Shown in pieces: positions 33,799 to 42,230 of a DNA stretch of 64,000 nucleotides (position 1 is the first letter of the stretch; every line of letters begins with the position of its first letter). The stretch is from positions 1,860,001 to 1,924,000 of the forward strand of contig NZ_CP141062.1 of the NCBI RefSeq assembly GCF_034661295.1. The letters are read 5' to 3'. A model generated the notes under the pieces. The model made no database searches and was not told the DNA's origin. It worked only from the letters and a program-made list of their open reading frames with translations. A program made the position numbers and the translations under genes. The stretch comes from Faecalibacter sp. LW9. GTDB taxonomy: Bacteria; Bacteroidota; Bacteroidia; Flavobacteriales; Weeksellaceae.

Positions 33799-34099
33799 AT
33801 TGTGAAAAATCTAAAAATAAAAGGGCTAATGCGTCTTCTTCCACCTTCACCTGATGAATGACCTTCGCAGGGATTTCGTATTGCTGATATTCCGTTAATG
33901 TCACAATTTCAATTTTTGAGTCAATAATGACTTGTCCTTTGATTAAGATCATCTTTGTGATTACAGGTAACCGATGATCCACTAATTTCATGCCCTTCTT
34001 TAATCCAATAGCTACAATACGTGTGGTATTATTTCTAAAAATAACACGCATTAATGGTTTCTCACAAGTCGATAAATTATCAATGATACTTTTCAGCAT
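33797..34099 (-). CDS. Small cupin-like protein, 100 aa
   Basis: The protein looks like a single cupin barrel: GMKLVDHRLPVITKMILIKGQVII, then TEYQQYEIPAKVIHQVKVEEDALALLFLDF. The IPAKVIHQV segment matches the second cupin motif. The first motif has one His (DHRLP) but not the full metal triad, so metal binding is uncertain. Its function is unknown. It is alone, and an AT-rich perfect hairpin (TTTTAAGATTT / AAATCTTAAAA, 34136-34167) lies in the region upstream of its start. Confidence 0.7.
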   Translation of the reverse strand: MLKSIIDNLSTCEKPLMRVIFRNNTTRIVAIGLKKGMKLVDHRLPVITKMILIKGQVIIDSKIEIVTLTEYQQYEIPAKVIHQVKVEEDALALLFLDFSQ

Positions 34100-34269
34100 A
34101 ATTATAAGTTGGTTTTAATGTAATATACAACCTAATTTTAAGATTTTAAAGATTTTAAATCTTAAAAATTTGATAAGAATTATACGTTATATCAAACATT
34201 CTAAAGTATGAATATTCAATGTTCAAATGATTCTTGGATTAAGGAACAATCAATTATATGAAAATTTGA

Positions 34270-34806
34270 TTACTCAATAGGAGTAATTTCGAGCATATAC
34301 GGAAGGTTTAATAAACCATATTTTTTAGTTAAGTGAAAGGATTGATTACCGTACAAATAGTTATAATCTCCTTTTTTAATCGCATATTGATGCAGAATTT
34401 GATCATCAACTTCATCTTTCTTGAATTGGTATTTATAGGATGCTACAGATGAAGTATTCGTACGATTGATGTAAAGCATTCCATAAGATAACAGAGAGGA
34501 TAAAATAGCAGTAATTAATATGATGCCAATGCAACAAGTCGCGATAAACATAAACCAATTTAATCTGAAATAACGTTTAATCACATGATGTTCCCTTTTC
34601 TTGAACTTTTCGATGATGGATCTGATGACTATAAGTATTACGATTAAAAATGAGAGAATTATAAAATAATTAAAATAACTCTCGTCTATTTTATCAATAA
34701 AGTGTTGATTATAAAGTTGGCTTAAACCTAATGCAGATTTACTTCACCAACTGATTGCAAAATATCCTAAAATAAAAAAAAGAGTGGTTTTAAAAAAAGA
34801 TCTCAT
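34270..34806 (-). pseudogene. Membrane protein gene interrupted by an in-frame TGA
   Basis: Reading from ATG 34806 gives MRSFFKTTLFFILGYFAISW and then TGA at codon 21 (34744-34746). The same frame continues without another stop for 157 codons (SKSALGLSQLYNQHF.. to ..LPYMLEITPIE). The part after TGA has two membrane helices (FIILSFLIVILIVI; FIATCCIGIILITAIL) and a soluble tail. The only in-frame start after TGA is the GTG at 34584. The function is unknown. A single substitution would restore a 178-residue membrane protein; codon reassignment is not expected in this group. Confidence 0.65.
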
Positions 34807-34870
34807 TGTAATGCTTTGTACACTTCAATTTACTAAAAATCTTATTAACTTGCCAAATTAAAAAAGGAGA

Positions 34871-37330
34871 ATGAATACAGGTTACTTTGCTGAAATGATA
34901 TTACCGCTAAATTTAGAAGGAACGTTTACGTATCATCTAACGGACTCTGATTTGCAGCAAATTAAAATTGGACAACGTGTTGCAGTGCCTTTTGGTACGC
35001 AAAAGTTATATACAGGTATTGTTCATTCTATTCATCAAAATAAACCCGAATTATATAAAACCAAAGGGATACATGCTTTTTTGGATGATGCACCGATGGT
35101 CACTCCATTTCAAATTCAGTTTTGGGAATGGATCGCTAATTATTACATGTGTTCCTTAGGTGATGTTTTTCGAAATGCCTTTCCATCTGCTCTTAAATTA
35201 GAATCTCAAACTTTTGTACGTTTATTAAATCCAGATTATGCTTCAATAGAAGAGTTAAATGACCATGAATATTTAGTGTTTGAAGCACTGAAGTTACGTC
35301 AAATCATTTCTGTAGAAGAAGCAGCGTTAATTGTCGATGAAAAATCCGCTATTCCTACGTTAAAATTATTGATTGATAAAGGCATCATTCAATTGGACGA
35401 AAAGATTCAGGAAAAATATACACCTAAAATTGATAATTATGTAAGAATACATCCCCAAATAAAAGGGAATGACCAAGCTTTTATGGCTGTTTTGGATGGA
35501 TTAAATCGTGCGCAGAAACAACGGGAAGCGCTATTGCAATTGATCACTTTAGAAACACAATCGCCTGATCAACCCATTAAAGTAGCAGATTTTGTGAAAA
35601 TGGGAACTACGAATGCTGTTGTGAAAGCCTTGGCTGATAAAGGGGCTGTTGAAATCTATCAGCATCAAACTTCTCGAGTGGATGAATCTGAATTGGATAA
35701 AGAAGAAACGCATCAATTAACTTTAAAGCAAAACGAAGTTTTAGATCAAATCAAAACAGAATTTGCTACTAAAAATACGGTTCTATTACATGGTGTAACA
35801 TCCAGTGGAAAGACAGAAATTTATTTAAAATTGATGGAGCAGGTTATTAAAAAAGGAAATAAAATTCTGTATCTTTTACCTGAAATTTCAGTCACAACTC
35901 AAATTGTTCATCGCATCAAAAAGCATTTTGGAGAGCGTGTTGGAGTATATCATTCCAAATTCAACCAAAATGAGCGTGTGGAACTTTGGCAGAAAACCTT
36001 ACAAGGTGATTTTGATATTCTTATTGGTCCAAGAACTGCGCTTTTTATGCCATTTGAAAAATTAGGTTTGATTATCGTGGATGAAGAACATGAGTCGACC
36101 TATAAACAAATGGATGCTAAACCATATTTTCAAGCTCGCGATATGGCCATGCTTTTAGGATCGATGATGAAAGCAAAAGTTCTTTTAGGTTCAGCTACAC
36201 CTTCCATCGAAAGTTATTACAATGCGATACAAGGGAAATATGGTTATGTGGAATTAAAAGAACGTTTTGGAAATGTCAAATTACCCGATATCCAATTGGT
36301 CGATTTAAAGAAAGCACAAAAAGAAAAAGAAATGACCTACGATATTTCTCATGTGTTACGTGATGAAATAATTGAACAATTAAAAGAAAAAAAACAAATC
36401 ATCTTATTCCAAAATCGTCGTGGTTATGCCCCAATTATGGAATGTAATTCCTGTGGTCATACGCCAGAATGTCCCAACTGTGATGTGAGTTTAACTTATC
36501 ATAAATTTTCCAACCAATTAAAATGTCATTATTGTGGATATGCGCAAGCAAAACCAAATCGTTGTGTGAGCTGTGGTTCAGTTGAACTCAACACGAAAGG
36601 ATTAGGAACGGAACAGATCGAAGATCAATTGTTGGAAATTTTTCCAGAAGCTCGTATTCGCCGAATGGATGTGGATGCGATGCGAGGAAAATTTGCTTAT
36701 GAAAAATTAATCGAGGATTTTGAAAATAAAGAAGTCGATATTTTAGTGGGAACACAAATGATCACCAAAGGATTTGATTTTGGAAATGTGAGTATGGTAG
36801 GTGTTATTCGTGCCGATTCTTTATTGAATTTTCCAGATTTTAGAGCGCATGAAAAAGCGTTTCAGTTGTTAACGCAAGTAGCGGGTCGTTCAGGTCGACG
36901 ATTAGATCAAGGAAAAGTATTGATTCAGTCTTATCAGCCAGAGCACCAAATCTTACAAAATGTAACGACCTATAATTACCATCAAACGATGAAGGATATT
37001 TTGTATGAGCGAAAAGAATTTTTTTATCCGCCCTTTGCTCGTTTAATTAATTTGAGATTTAAGCATAAGAATAAGGAGCGATTAGATAAAACTGCCGCTC
37101 AGTTGGTGCAATTATTAAAACCAAGTTTTGATTCGCGATGTTTGTTAGGACCAGAAGCTCCAGCAATTAGTCGAATTAATAATTTGTACATTACCGATGT
37201 CATGATTAAAATATTACCCCATCAATCCCCGGTAAAAGTAAAACAATTGATAAAGAAAGAAATTGAACGTTTGCATACCATAGCGGCATATCGATCAGTT
37301 CGTATCGATGTTGATGTAGATCCTATGTAA
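34871..37330 (+). CDS. priA: Primosomal protein N', replication restart helicase
   Basis: PriA recognises stalled forks and reloads DnaB. The 819-residue protein has an N-terminal 3'-end-binding domain (EMILPLNLEGTFTYHL), Walker A GVTSSGKTEIY near 310, DEEH box IIVDEEHES near 401, and a zinc module with eight Cys from about 523 to 573 (CNSCGHTPECPNCD.. CHYCGYAQ.. CVSCGS). The helicase C motifs TQMITKGFDF and TQVAGRSGRR follow. All features are intact. An unusual, strong Shine-Dalgarno-like GGAG lies just before the ATG. Confidence 0.96.
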   Translation: MNTGYFAEMILPLNLEGTFTYHLTDSDLQQIKIGQRVAVPFGTQKLYTGIVHSIHQNKPELYKTKGIHAFLDDAPMVTPFQIQFWEWIANYYMCSLGDVFRNAFPSALKLESQTFVRLLNPDYASIEELNDHEYLVFEALKLRQIISVEEAALIVDEKSAIPTLKLLIDKGIIQLDEKIQEKYTPKIDNYVRIHPQIKGNDQAFMAVLDGLNRAQKQREALLQLITLETQSPDQPIKVADFVKMGTTNAVVKALADKGAVEIYQHQTSRVDESELDKEETHQLTLKQNEVLDQIKTEFATKNTVLLHGVTSSGKTEIYLKLMEQVIKKGNKILYLLPEISVTTQIVHRIKKHFGERVGVYHSKFNQNERVELWQKTLQGDFDILIGPRTALFMPFEKLGLIIVDEEHESTYKQMDAKPYFQARDMAMLLGSMMKAKVLLGSATPSIESYYNAIQGKYGYVELKERFGNVKLPDIQLVDLKKAQKEKEMTYDISHVLRDEIIEQLKEKKQIILFQNRRGYAPIMECNSCGHTPECPNCDVSLTYHKFSNQLKCHYCGYAQAKPNRCVSCGSVELNTKGLGTEQIEDQLLEIFPEARIRRMDVDAMRGKFAYEKLIEDFENKEVDILVGTQMITKGFDFGNVSMVGVIRADSLLNFPDFRAHEKAFQLLTQVAGRSGRRLDQGKVLIQSYQPEHQILQNVTTYNYHQTMKDILYERKEFFYPPFARLINLRFKHKNKERLDKTAAQLVQLLKPSFDSRCLLGPEAPAISRINNLYITDVMIKILPHQSPVKVKQLIKKEIERLHTIAAYRSVRIDVDVDPM

Positions 37331-37337
37331 AAATTGA

Positions 37338-37363
37338 ATCCTGATTTGTTCAGGATTTTTTTG
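37338..37363 (+). terminator. Terminator of priA
   Basis: The stem ATCCTGA / TCAGGAT (loop TTTGT) is followed by a T run. Confidence 0.8.
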
Positions 37364-37436
37364 TTTAAAAATGAAACAATATGTTGCAATTAACGACTGA
37401 TGTTTTATCTTTATTCAATAGACTTAGTTTGTACGT

Positions 37437-38132
37437 ATGGCAATGATATCGATAAAGGATTTGAATAAATCCTATAAGATGGGAAAAAATTCACTTCATG
37501 TTCTAAAAGGAATCAATTTAGAAGTGGAGGAAGGAGAATTTGTAGCAATTATGGGTTCATCGGGTTCAGGGAAATCGACATTATTAAATATCATTGGAAT
37601 GTTAGATGAACACGATACAGGAATTTATGATTTGGATGGGTTTCGTATCGAAAAACTAAACGAAACGAAAGCAGCAAACTATCGCAATAAATTTTTAGGT
37701 TTTATTTTTCAATCATATAATTTGATCAATTTCAAAAATGTACTTGAAAACGTTGCTTTACCATTATATTATCAAAAAGTTAAACGCTCGGAACGAAATA
37801 AAATCGCTATGGGGTATTTGGAACGTGTAGGACTGCAACCTTGGGACAATCATATGCCCAATGAATTGTCTGGAGGACAAAAACAACGTGTTGCGATCGC
37901 GCGTGCCTTAGCTGCAAGGCCCAAATTATTATTAGCCGATGAACCAACGGGAGCTTTAGATACAAAAACATCCCACGAAGTCATGCGATTAATTCAAGAA
38001 ATTAATGACGAAGGAAAAACGATTTTAATGGTAACACATGAAGATGATATTGCACAAATGTGTAAACGAATCGTTCGATTGAAAGATGGAGTAATTATCA
38101 GTGATGAAAAAATTAACCAAGTACGTGTATAA
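37437..38132 (+). CDS. ABC transporter ATPase, MacB/LolD type
   Basis: The 231-residue ATPase has Walker A GSSGSGKST, Q loop FIFQSYNL, signature LSGGQKQRVAIARALA, Walker B LLLADEPTGALD and the His switch VTHEDD. The sequence matches the MacB/LolD (FtsE-like) subfamily that powers tripartite export or lipoprotein release. It is the first gene of a four-gene operon with two permeases and a MacA-like adaptor. ATG 37443 is an alternative start two codons on. The -7 box is only near-consensus (TTAGTTTG), so the promoter is uncertain. Confidence 0.92.
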   Translation: MAMISIKDLNKSYKMGKNSLHVLKGINLEVEEGEFVAIMGSSGSGKSTLLNIIGMLDEHDTGIYDLDGFRIEKLNETKAANYRNKFLGFIFQSYNLINFKNVLENVALPLYYQKVKRSERNKIAMGYLERVGLQPWDNHMPNELSGGQKQRVAIARALAARPKLLLADEPTGALDTKTSHEVMRLIQEINDEGKTILMVTHEDDIAQMCKRIVRLKDGVIISDEKINQVRV

Positions 38133-38143
38133 TTTTTCGCTAT

Positions 38144-39373
38144 ATGTTTGATATCGATCGTTGGAGCGAAATATGGGCTTCTATTTCAAGTAACAAATTA
38201 AGAACGTCTTTGTCTGGGCTTACCATTGCCTTGGCATTGTTTGTTTTTATCACGTTATTTGGATTAGGAAATGGCTTACAAAAAGGCTTTCAACAACAAT
38301 TTTTCAATGCAAATTCATTAAATATTACGATTTCTGGAGGGACAACAATGGAATCGTATAATGGATTTACTAAAGGACGACAAATTACCATCAAAGAAGC
38401 CGATCATTATTTTATCAAAGAATCATTCAAAGATCAAATTAAATATTCGACAACTACAATTGCAAAATCAGATACAGTAAAAAGCGCTAGTAATTCAGGT
38501 AGTTATTCCATTACAGGAGTAACGCCAGATTATATTGAAATGATTAATGAAGAAGTGACTCTTGGACGTTTTATTAATGAAAAGGATATTGATCAACAGC
38601 AAAAAAGTGTCGTTGTGGGGCGTTTAGTGGCTCAGGATTTTTATCCCAATCAAATTGCTATTGGTAAATATCTTCAGATAGGGAAAGGGGTTTATCAAAT
38701 TGTAGGAGTTTTTGAAAGTAAAGATGGGGGAGATAATGCGGAGCGTGCTCTATATGCACCGTTGTCAACCTTTAAAACCATTTATGCAACTGATGATGTT
38801 TCCTCAATCATAATTACTCCAAAAGATAATTTATCTTTAACTGATATTAAGAAATTGGCCAATACCATCGAATATAATTTGAAGGTACGTTATTCCATAG
38901 CTCCTAGAGATTTTAGTGGTATACGGGTACGAAATGCCGCAGAGTCGATGGAAGAGACGGATAGTTTCTTTTTTGCGTTAACCATAATCGTGTTTATTAT
39001 TGGCGGCGGAAGTCTAATTGCTGGAATTGTAAGTATTGGTAATATTATGGTGTTTAGTGTGAAAGAACGAACGAAAGAAATAGGTATTCGTAAAGCTTTG
39101 GGTGCAACACCGTTTTCAGTATTATCCCTTATTATGCAAGAAGCGATTTTTATCACTTTAGTTTTTGGTGCATTAGGAATTTTATTAGCATCATTGGTGG
39201 TAGAAAATATTGGAGATTCGTTGGAAGATTATTTTATATATGATCCTGGTGTTGAATCAAAATCATTGATATTAGCAACTTTGATTTTATTTATTGCAGG
39301 AACAATTTCCGGATTAATTCCGGCGTTACGTGCAGCGCGCATTAAACCTATAGAAGCATTAAGAGACGAGTAA
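38144..39373 (+). CDS. MacB/FtsX-family ABC permease 1
   Basis: The 409-residue protein has the MacB permease layout: a helix near 20-42, a large periplasmic domain of about 220 residues, and three C-terminal helices. The coupling segment ERTKEIGIRKALGAT and the ending GLIPALRAARIKPIEALRDE are family hallmarks. It has no fused ATPase. Its TAA-ATG junction overlaps the next permease by one base, so the two are probably translated together and form a heterodimer. Confidence 0.92.
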   Translation: MFDIDRWSEIWASISSNKLRTSLSGLTIALALFVFITLFGLGNGLQKGFQQQFFNANSLNITISGGTTMESYNGFTKGRQITIKEADHYFIKESFKDQIKYSTTTIAKSDTVKSASNSGSYSITGVTPDYIEMINEEVTLGRFINEKDIDQQQKSVVVGRLVAQDFYPNQIAIGKYLQIGKGVYQIVGVFESKDGGDNAERALYAPLSTFKTIYATDDVSSIIITPKDNLSLTDIKKLANTIEYNLKVRYSIAPRDFSGIRVRNAAESMEETDSFFFALTIIVFIIGGGSLIAGIVSIGNIMVFSVKERTKEIGIRKALGATPFSVLSLIMQEAIFITLVFGALGILLASLVVENIGDSLEDYFIYDPGVESKSLILATLILFIAGTISGLIPALRAARIKPIEALRDE

Positions 39374-40626
39374 TGAATTGGAAATTATTATTTGATATAG
39401 ACGCTTGGAGCGAAGTTTACGCTGCTATACGTAAAAATAAATTACGTACCATTCTAACGATGATTGGGGTGGCGTGGGGAATGTTTTTATTTGTGTTGTT
39501 GCTTGGTGTAACTCGAGGAATGCAAAATGGATTTGACCGGAATTTAGCTGATGCTGCGACCAATTCTTTATTTGTTTGGGGAGGAACAACATCGATGCCG
39601 CATCAAGGCTTTCAGAAAGGGCGACTAATTGAATTGAAAATGAGTGATGTTAAACGAATCGAAAATCAATTTCCACAAATCTCATTGATTGCTCCTCGGA
39701 ACAATATGCCTAATTCTGTGGTTGCTTATGGAACAAAATATAATTTTTACACGGTAAATGGAGATTATCCTGACCAAAACCGAATGTTTGGAAAAGATAT
39801 TATTTATGGCCGTTTTATCAATGAAGACGACATTAAGACAGAAGCAAAGATTTGTGTTTTAGGAATTGAAATTGTTGAGAATTTCTTCAAAGAAACAAAA
39901 GATGCTATGGGAGAACGCATCCGAATAGGTGATAGTTATTATACCATTGTCGGGATTTATGATTCTCCATCATCACCTGTAGAAACCAAAGATCAAATAT
40001 TTATTCCTTTTACAACATTTCAAAAAGTTTATAATCAAGGTGAAAAAATTCAGTATCTTTCTTTATCATTACCTAATGATTATGATATTGTCGCATTTGA
40101 AAAGCAATTAAAATCATATTTAAAACAAATTAAGAATATTGCCCCAGCAGATGATCAAGCGTTAGGTGGTTTTAATTTAGGAGAAATGCTGGGTAAAATC
40201 ATGACCTTTGTAAAAGGAATGCAATTTTTAGCCATTGTAGTGGGAGCGTTAACATTATTTTCTGGAGTAATTGCCATTTCCAGCATTTTATTAATTACAG
40301 TTTCAGAACGCACAAAAGAATTTGGAATCCGAAGAGCTTTAGGGGCTATTCCGACTCAAATTAGAGGTCAAATTTTATTGGAATCTGTCGTCTTAACATT
40401 GATTGCTGGTTTGGCAGGGATTGTAGGTGCAGGATTAATTTTAATGGTTTTAAATGAATTTGTAATTCCAAATAATGATAGCATACCGATTTATAATGCG
40501 TCGATCGATTTGTTTACATTATTTGCAGCATTAACGATTATGGTTGTAATGGCAACTTTAGCAGGTTTAATTCCTGCACAACGTGCAATAGCCATAAAAC
40601 CAATTGACGCTTTAAGAGAAGAATAA
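39373..40626 (+). CDS. MacB/FtsX-family ABC permease 2
   Basis: The 417-residue paralogue of the preceding gene has the same topology. Its coupling helix is ERTKEFGIRRALGAIPTQIRGQI and its end is GLIPAQRAIAIKPIDALREE. The opening phrase LLFDIDAWSEVYAAIRKNKLRT is close to that of permease 1 (FDIDRWSEIWASISSNKLRT), which points to an old duplication. The two permeases with one ATPase should form a mechanotransmission-type transporter at the inner membrane. Confidence 0.92.
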   Translation: MNWKLLFDIDAWSEVYAAIRKNKLRTILTMIGVAWGMFLFVLLLGVTRGMQNGFDRNLADAATNSLFVWGGTTSMPHQGFQKGRLIELKMSDVKRIENQFPQISLIAPRNNMPNSVVAYGTKYNFYTVNGDYPDQNRMFGKDIIYGRFINEDDIKTEAKICVLGIEIVENFFKETKDAMGERIRIGDSYYTIVGIYDSPSSPVETKDQIFIPFTTFQKVYNQGEKIQYLSLSLPNDYDIVAFEKQLKSYLKQIKNIAPADDQALGGFNLGEMLGKIMTFVKGMQFLAIVVGALTLFSGVIAISSILLITVSERTKEFGIRRALGAIPTQIRGQILLESVVLTLIAGLAGIVGAGLILMVLNEFVIPNNDSIPIYNASIDLFTLFAALTIMVVMATLAGLIPAQRAIAIKPIDALREE

Positions 40627-40647
40627 CAGAGCTATAGATATCAATCG

Positions 40648-41778
40648 ATGAAGAAATTTTTAAAAATAGGTGGGATTATTTTATTTATTGGATTAGTGGT
40701 CGGAGTGATTGCTTATTTTGGTAAAAAAAATAGTCAAGAAAATCAAGTCTATGAAGTGACTGAACCTTTTGTAGGAAATATTGAGGTGAAAGCTGTGGCT
40801 ACAGGAGAAGTTAAACCTGTAGAGACTATTGAAATTAAACCTAATATTTCAGGGGTAATCAAATCAATTAATGTATCTGAAGGGCAATTTGTAGAAAAAG
40901 GACAATTAATTGCAGAAATTCGAGTGGTGCCAAATGTGGCCAATTTAAACTCGGCATTACAAAGTATTCGTGCAGCCGAAATTCAAGTGAATCTTCAACA
41001 AAAGGAGTTTAACCGTGCACAAACTTTATACAACCAAGGTGTTATTCCTAAAGCGGATTATGATAATGCTTTAGCGGCTTATCAAAATGCACAACAAACA
41101 CTGCGTCAAGCAGAGGCGAGCTATAAAGTAGCACAAACTGGTGTTGCTCCTGGTTTAGAATCGTATGCAACCACACGTATTACAGCAACAACTTCTGGAG
41201 TTATTTTAGATATTCCAGTAGAAATCGGAAATATGGTGCAAGAAATCAATAATTTCTCTACGGGGACTACAATTGCAACAATGGCGGATATCAATAAAAT
41301 GATTTTTGCGGGTAAAGTAGATGAAGCAGAAGTAGGTAAATTGAAAGAAGGAATGAAGATCAATGTCTCGATAGGGGCGATTCCAGATAAAGTATTTACT
41401 GCGATTTTAGATTTTATTTCACCTCAAGGGGTGGCAAGTAATGGTGTTGTACAATTCGAAATTAAAGCACCTATTCAATTGGATTCAAAATATTTTGTTC
41501 GTGCAGGATATTCTGCAAATGCAGAAGTGGTAACTTCAAGTGCTTCCAATGTGTTGTTGATTAAAACGGCTCATGTTCGTTACGATGAAAATCAGAAACC
41601 TTACGTGGATGTTTTAAAATCTGGAAGTGGTTCAGATGCAACATATGAGAAAAAATATATTACGTTAGGCATTACAGATGGAGTAAATGTACAAGTAAAA
41701 TCAGGGCTACAAAAAACGGATAAAATTAAAATTTGGAATACCGATTTAGAAAAACCAAATGGTCCAGGTCCTCACTAA
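40648..41778 (+). CDS. Periplasmic adaptor protein (MacA/HlyD family)
   Basis: The 376-residue protein has one N-terminal membrane helix (9-25) and a barrel-sandwich (lipoyl) domain (NIEVKAVATGEVKPVETIEIKP..VEKGQLIAEI). A coiled coil of about 70 residues (VNLQQKEFNRAQTLYNQGVIPKADYDNAL) follows, then a beta-barrel and membrane-proximal domain. It bridges the two permeases to an outer-membrane TolC channel. No TolC gene is in this operon, so one must be shared. The substrate is unknown: macrolide, lipopeptide or heat-stable peptide exporters are all possible. Confidence 0.92.
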   Translation: MKKFLKIGGIILFIGLVVGVIAYFGKKNSQENQVYEVTEPFVGNIEVKAVATGEVKPVETIEIKPNISGVIKSINVSEGQFVEKGQLIAEIRVVPNVANLNSALQSIRAAEIQVNLQQKEFNRAQTLYNQGVIPKADYDNALAAYQNAQQTLRQAEASYKVAQTGVAPGLESYATTRITATTSGVILDIPVEIGNMVQEINNFSTGTTIATMADINKMIFAGKVDEAEVGKLKEGMKINVSIGAIPDKVFTAILDFISPQGVASNGVVQFEIKAPIQLDSKYFVRAGYSANAEVVTSSASNVLLIKTAHVRYDENQKPYVDVLKSGSGSDATYEKKYITLGITDGVNVQVKSGLQKTDKIKIWNTDLEKPNGPGPH

Positions 41779-41794
41779 ATCAAAAAAATATCTT

Positions 41795-41828
41795 AAAGCG
41801 GCAATATTCTTAACATATTGCCGTTTTT
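41795..41828 (+). terminator. Terminator of the MacAB-like operon
   Basis: The stem CGGCAATAT / ATATTGCCG (loop TCTTAAC) is followed by five T. Confidence 0.88.
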
Positions 41829-42049
41829 ATATTTTCATAAATATTCAACACTATAGATTTAACTGCTTAGCATAAAGGCATTAAATCGGTTAAAAATTTC
41901 TTATAATCATTCTAAATAGTATATTTATTCATTGAATTTTGTATATATACATTTTAAAGCCTTATTGATTAAATATTATAATTGATTGTAATTCTATATC
42001 TTCACGAATTGCATTAACATTTAAAAAAAAATATTATTTTAAAAATTAT

Positions 42050-42071
42050 ATATCCTTTTAATTAAGGATAT
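42050..42071. promoter_or_regulatory. Perfect palindrome upstream of susC
   Basis: ATATCCTT-TTAATT-AAGGATAT has 8-bp arms in an otherwise AT-rich gene-free stretch (41829-42183). It could be an operator for the susCD operon. No adjacent regulator gene is present, and no consensus -7 box was found in this stretch. Confidence 0.4.
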
Positions 42072-42183
42072 CCTCTTAAATTTTGTTAAAATATTTATCA
42101 TATAAGCGATAATTATCCATTAAAATAGCTATTTCATAAATTAAATTTTTACGCTTAATTCTTTTTTAAATAAAATTTTAAGT

Positions 42184-42224
42184 TTTTAAGGTAAATGGTC
42201 AACTTTACCCCCTTAAAATTTTTT
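42184..42224 (+). promoter_or_regulatory. Terminator-like hairpin directly before the susC start codon
   Basis: TTTTAAG-GTAAA pairs with TTTAC-CCC-CTTAAAA (12 bp with a 3-nt bulge), and six T follow. The ATG of susC is at 42231. It could act as a transcription attenuator or mask the start. The ATG at 42195 lies inside the loop region and is not a likely start. Confidence 0.45.
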
Positions 42225-42230
42225 GACAAA

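Noticed and set aside
34136-34167. AT-rich hairpin upstream of the cupin-like gene as a terminator or operator.
   Set aside because: The arms are only A/T-rich (two G/C pairs) with no T run and no gene end nearby; low-complexity chance is likely.
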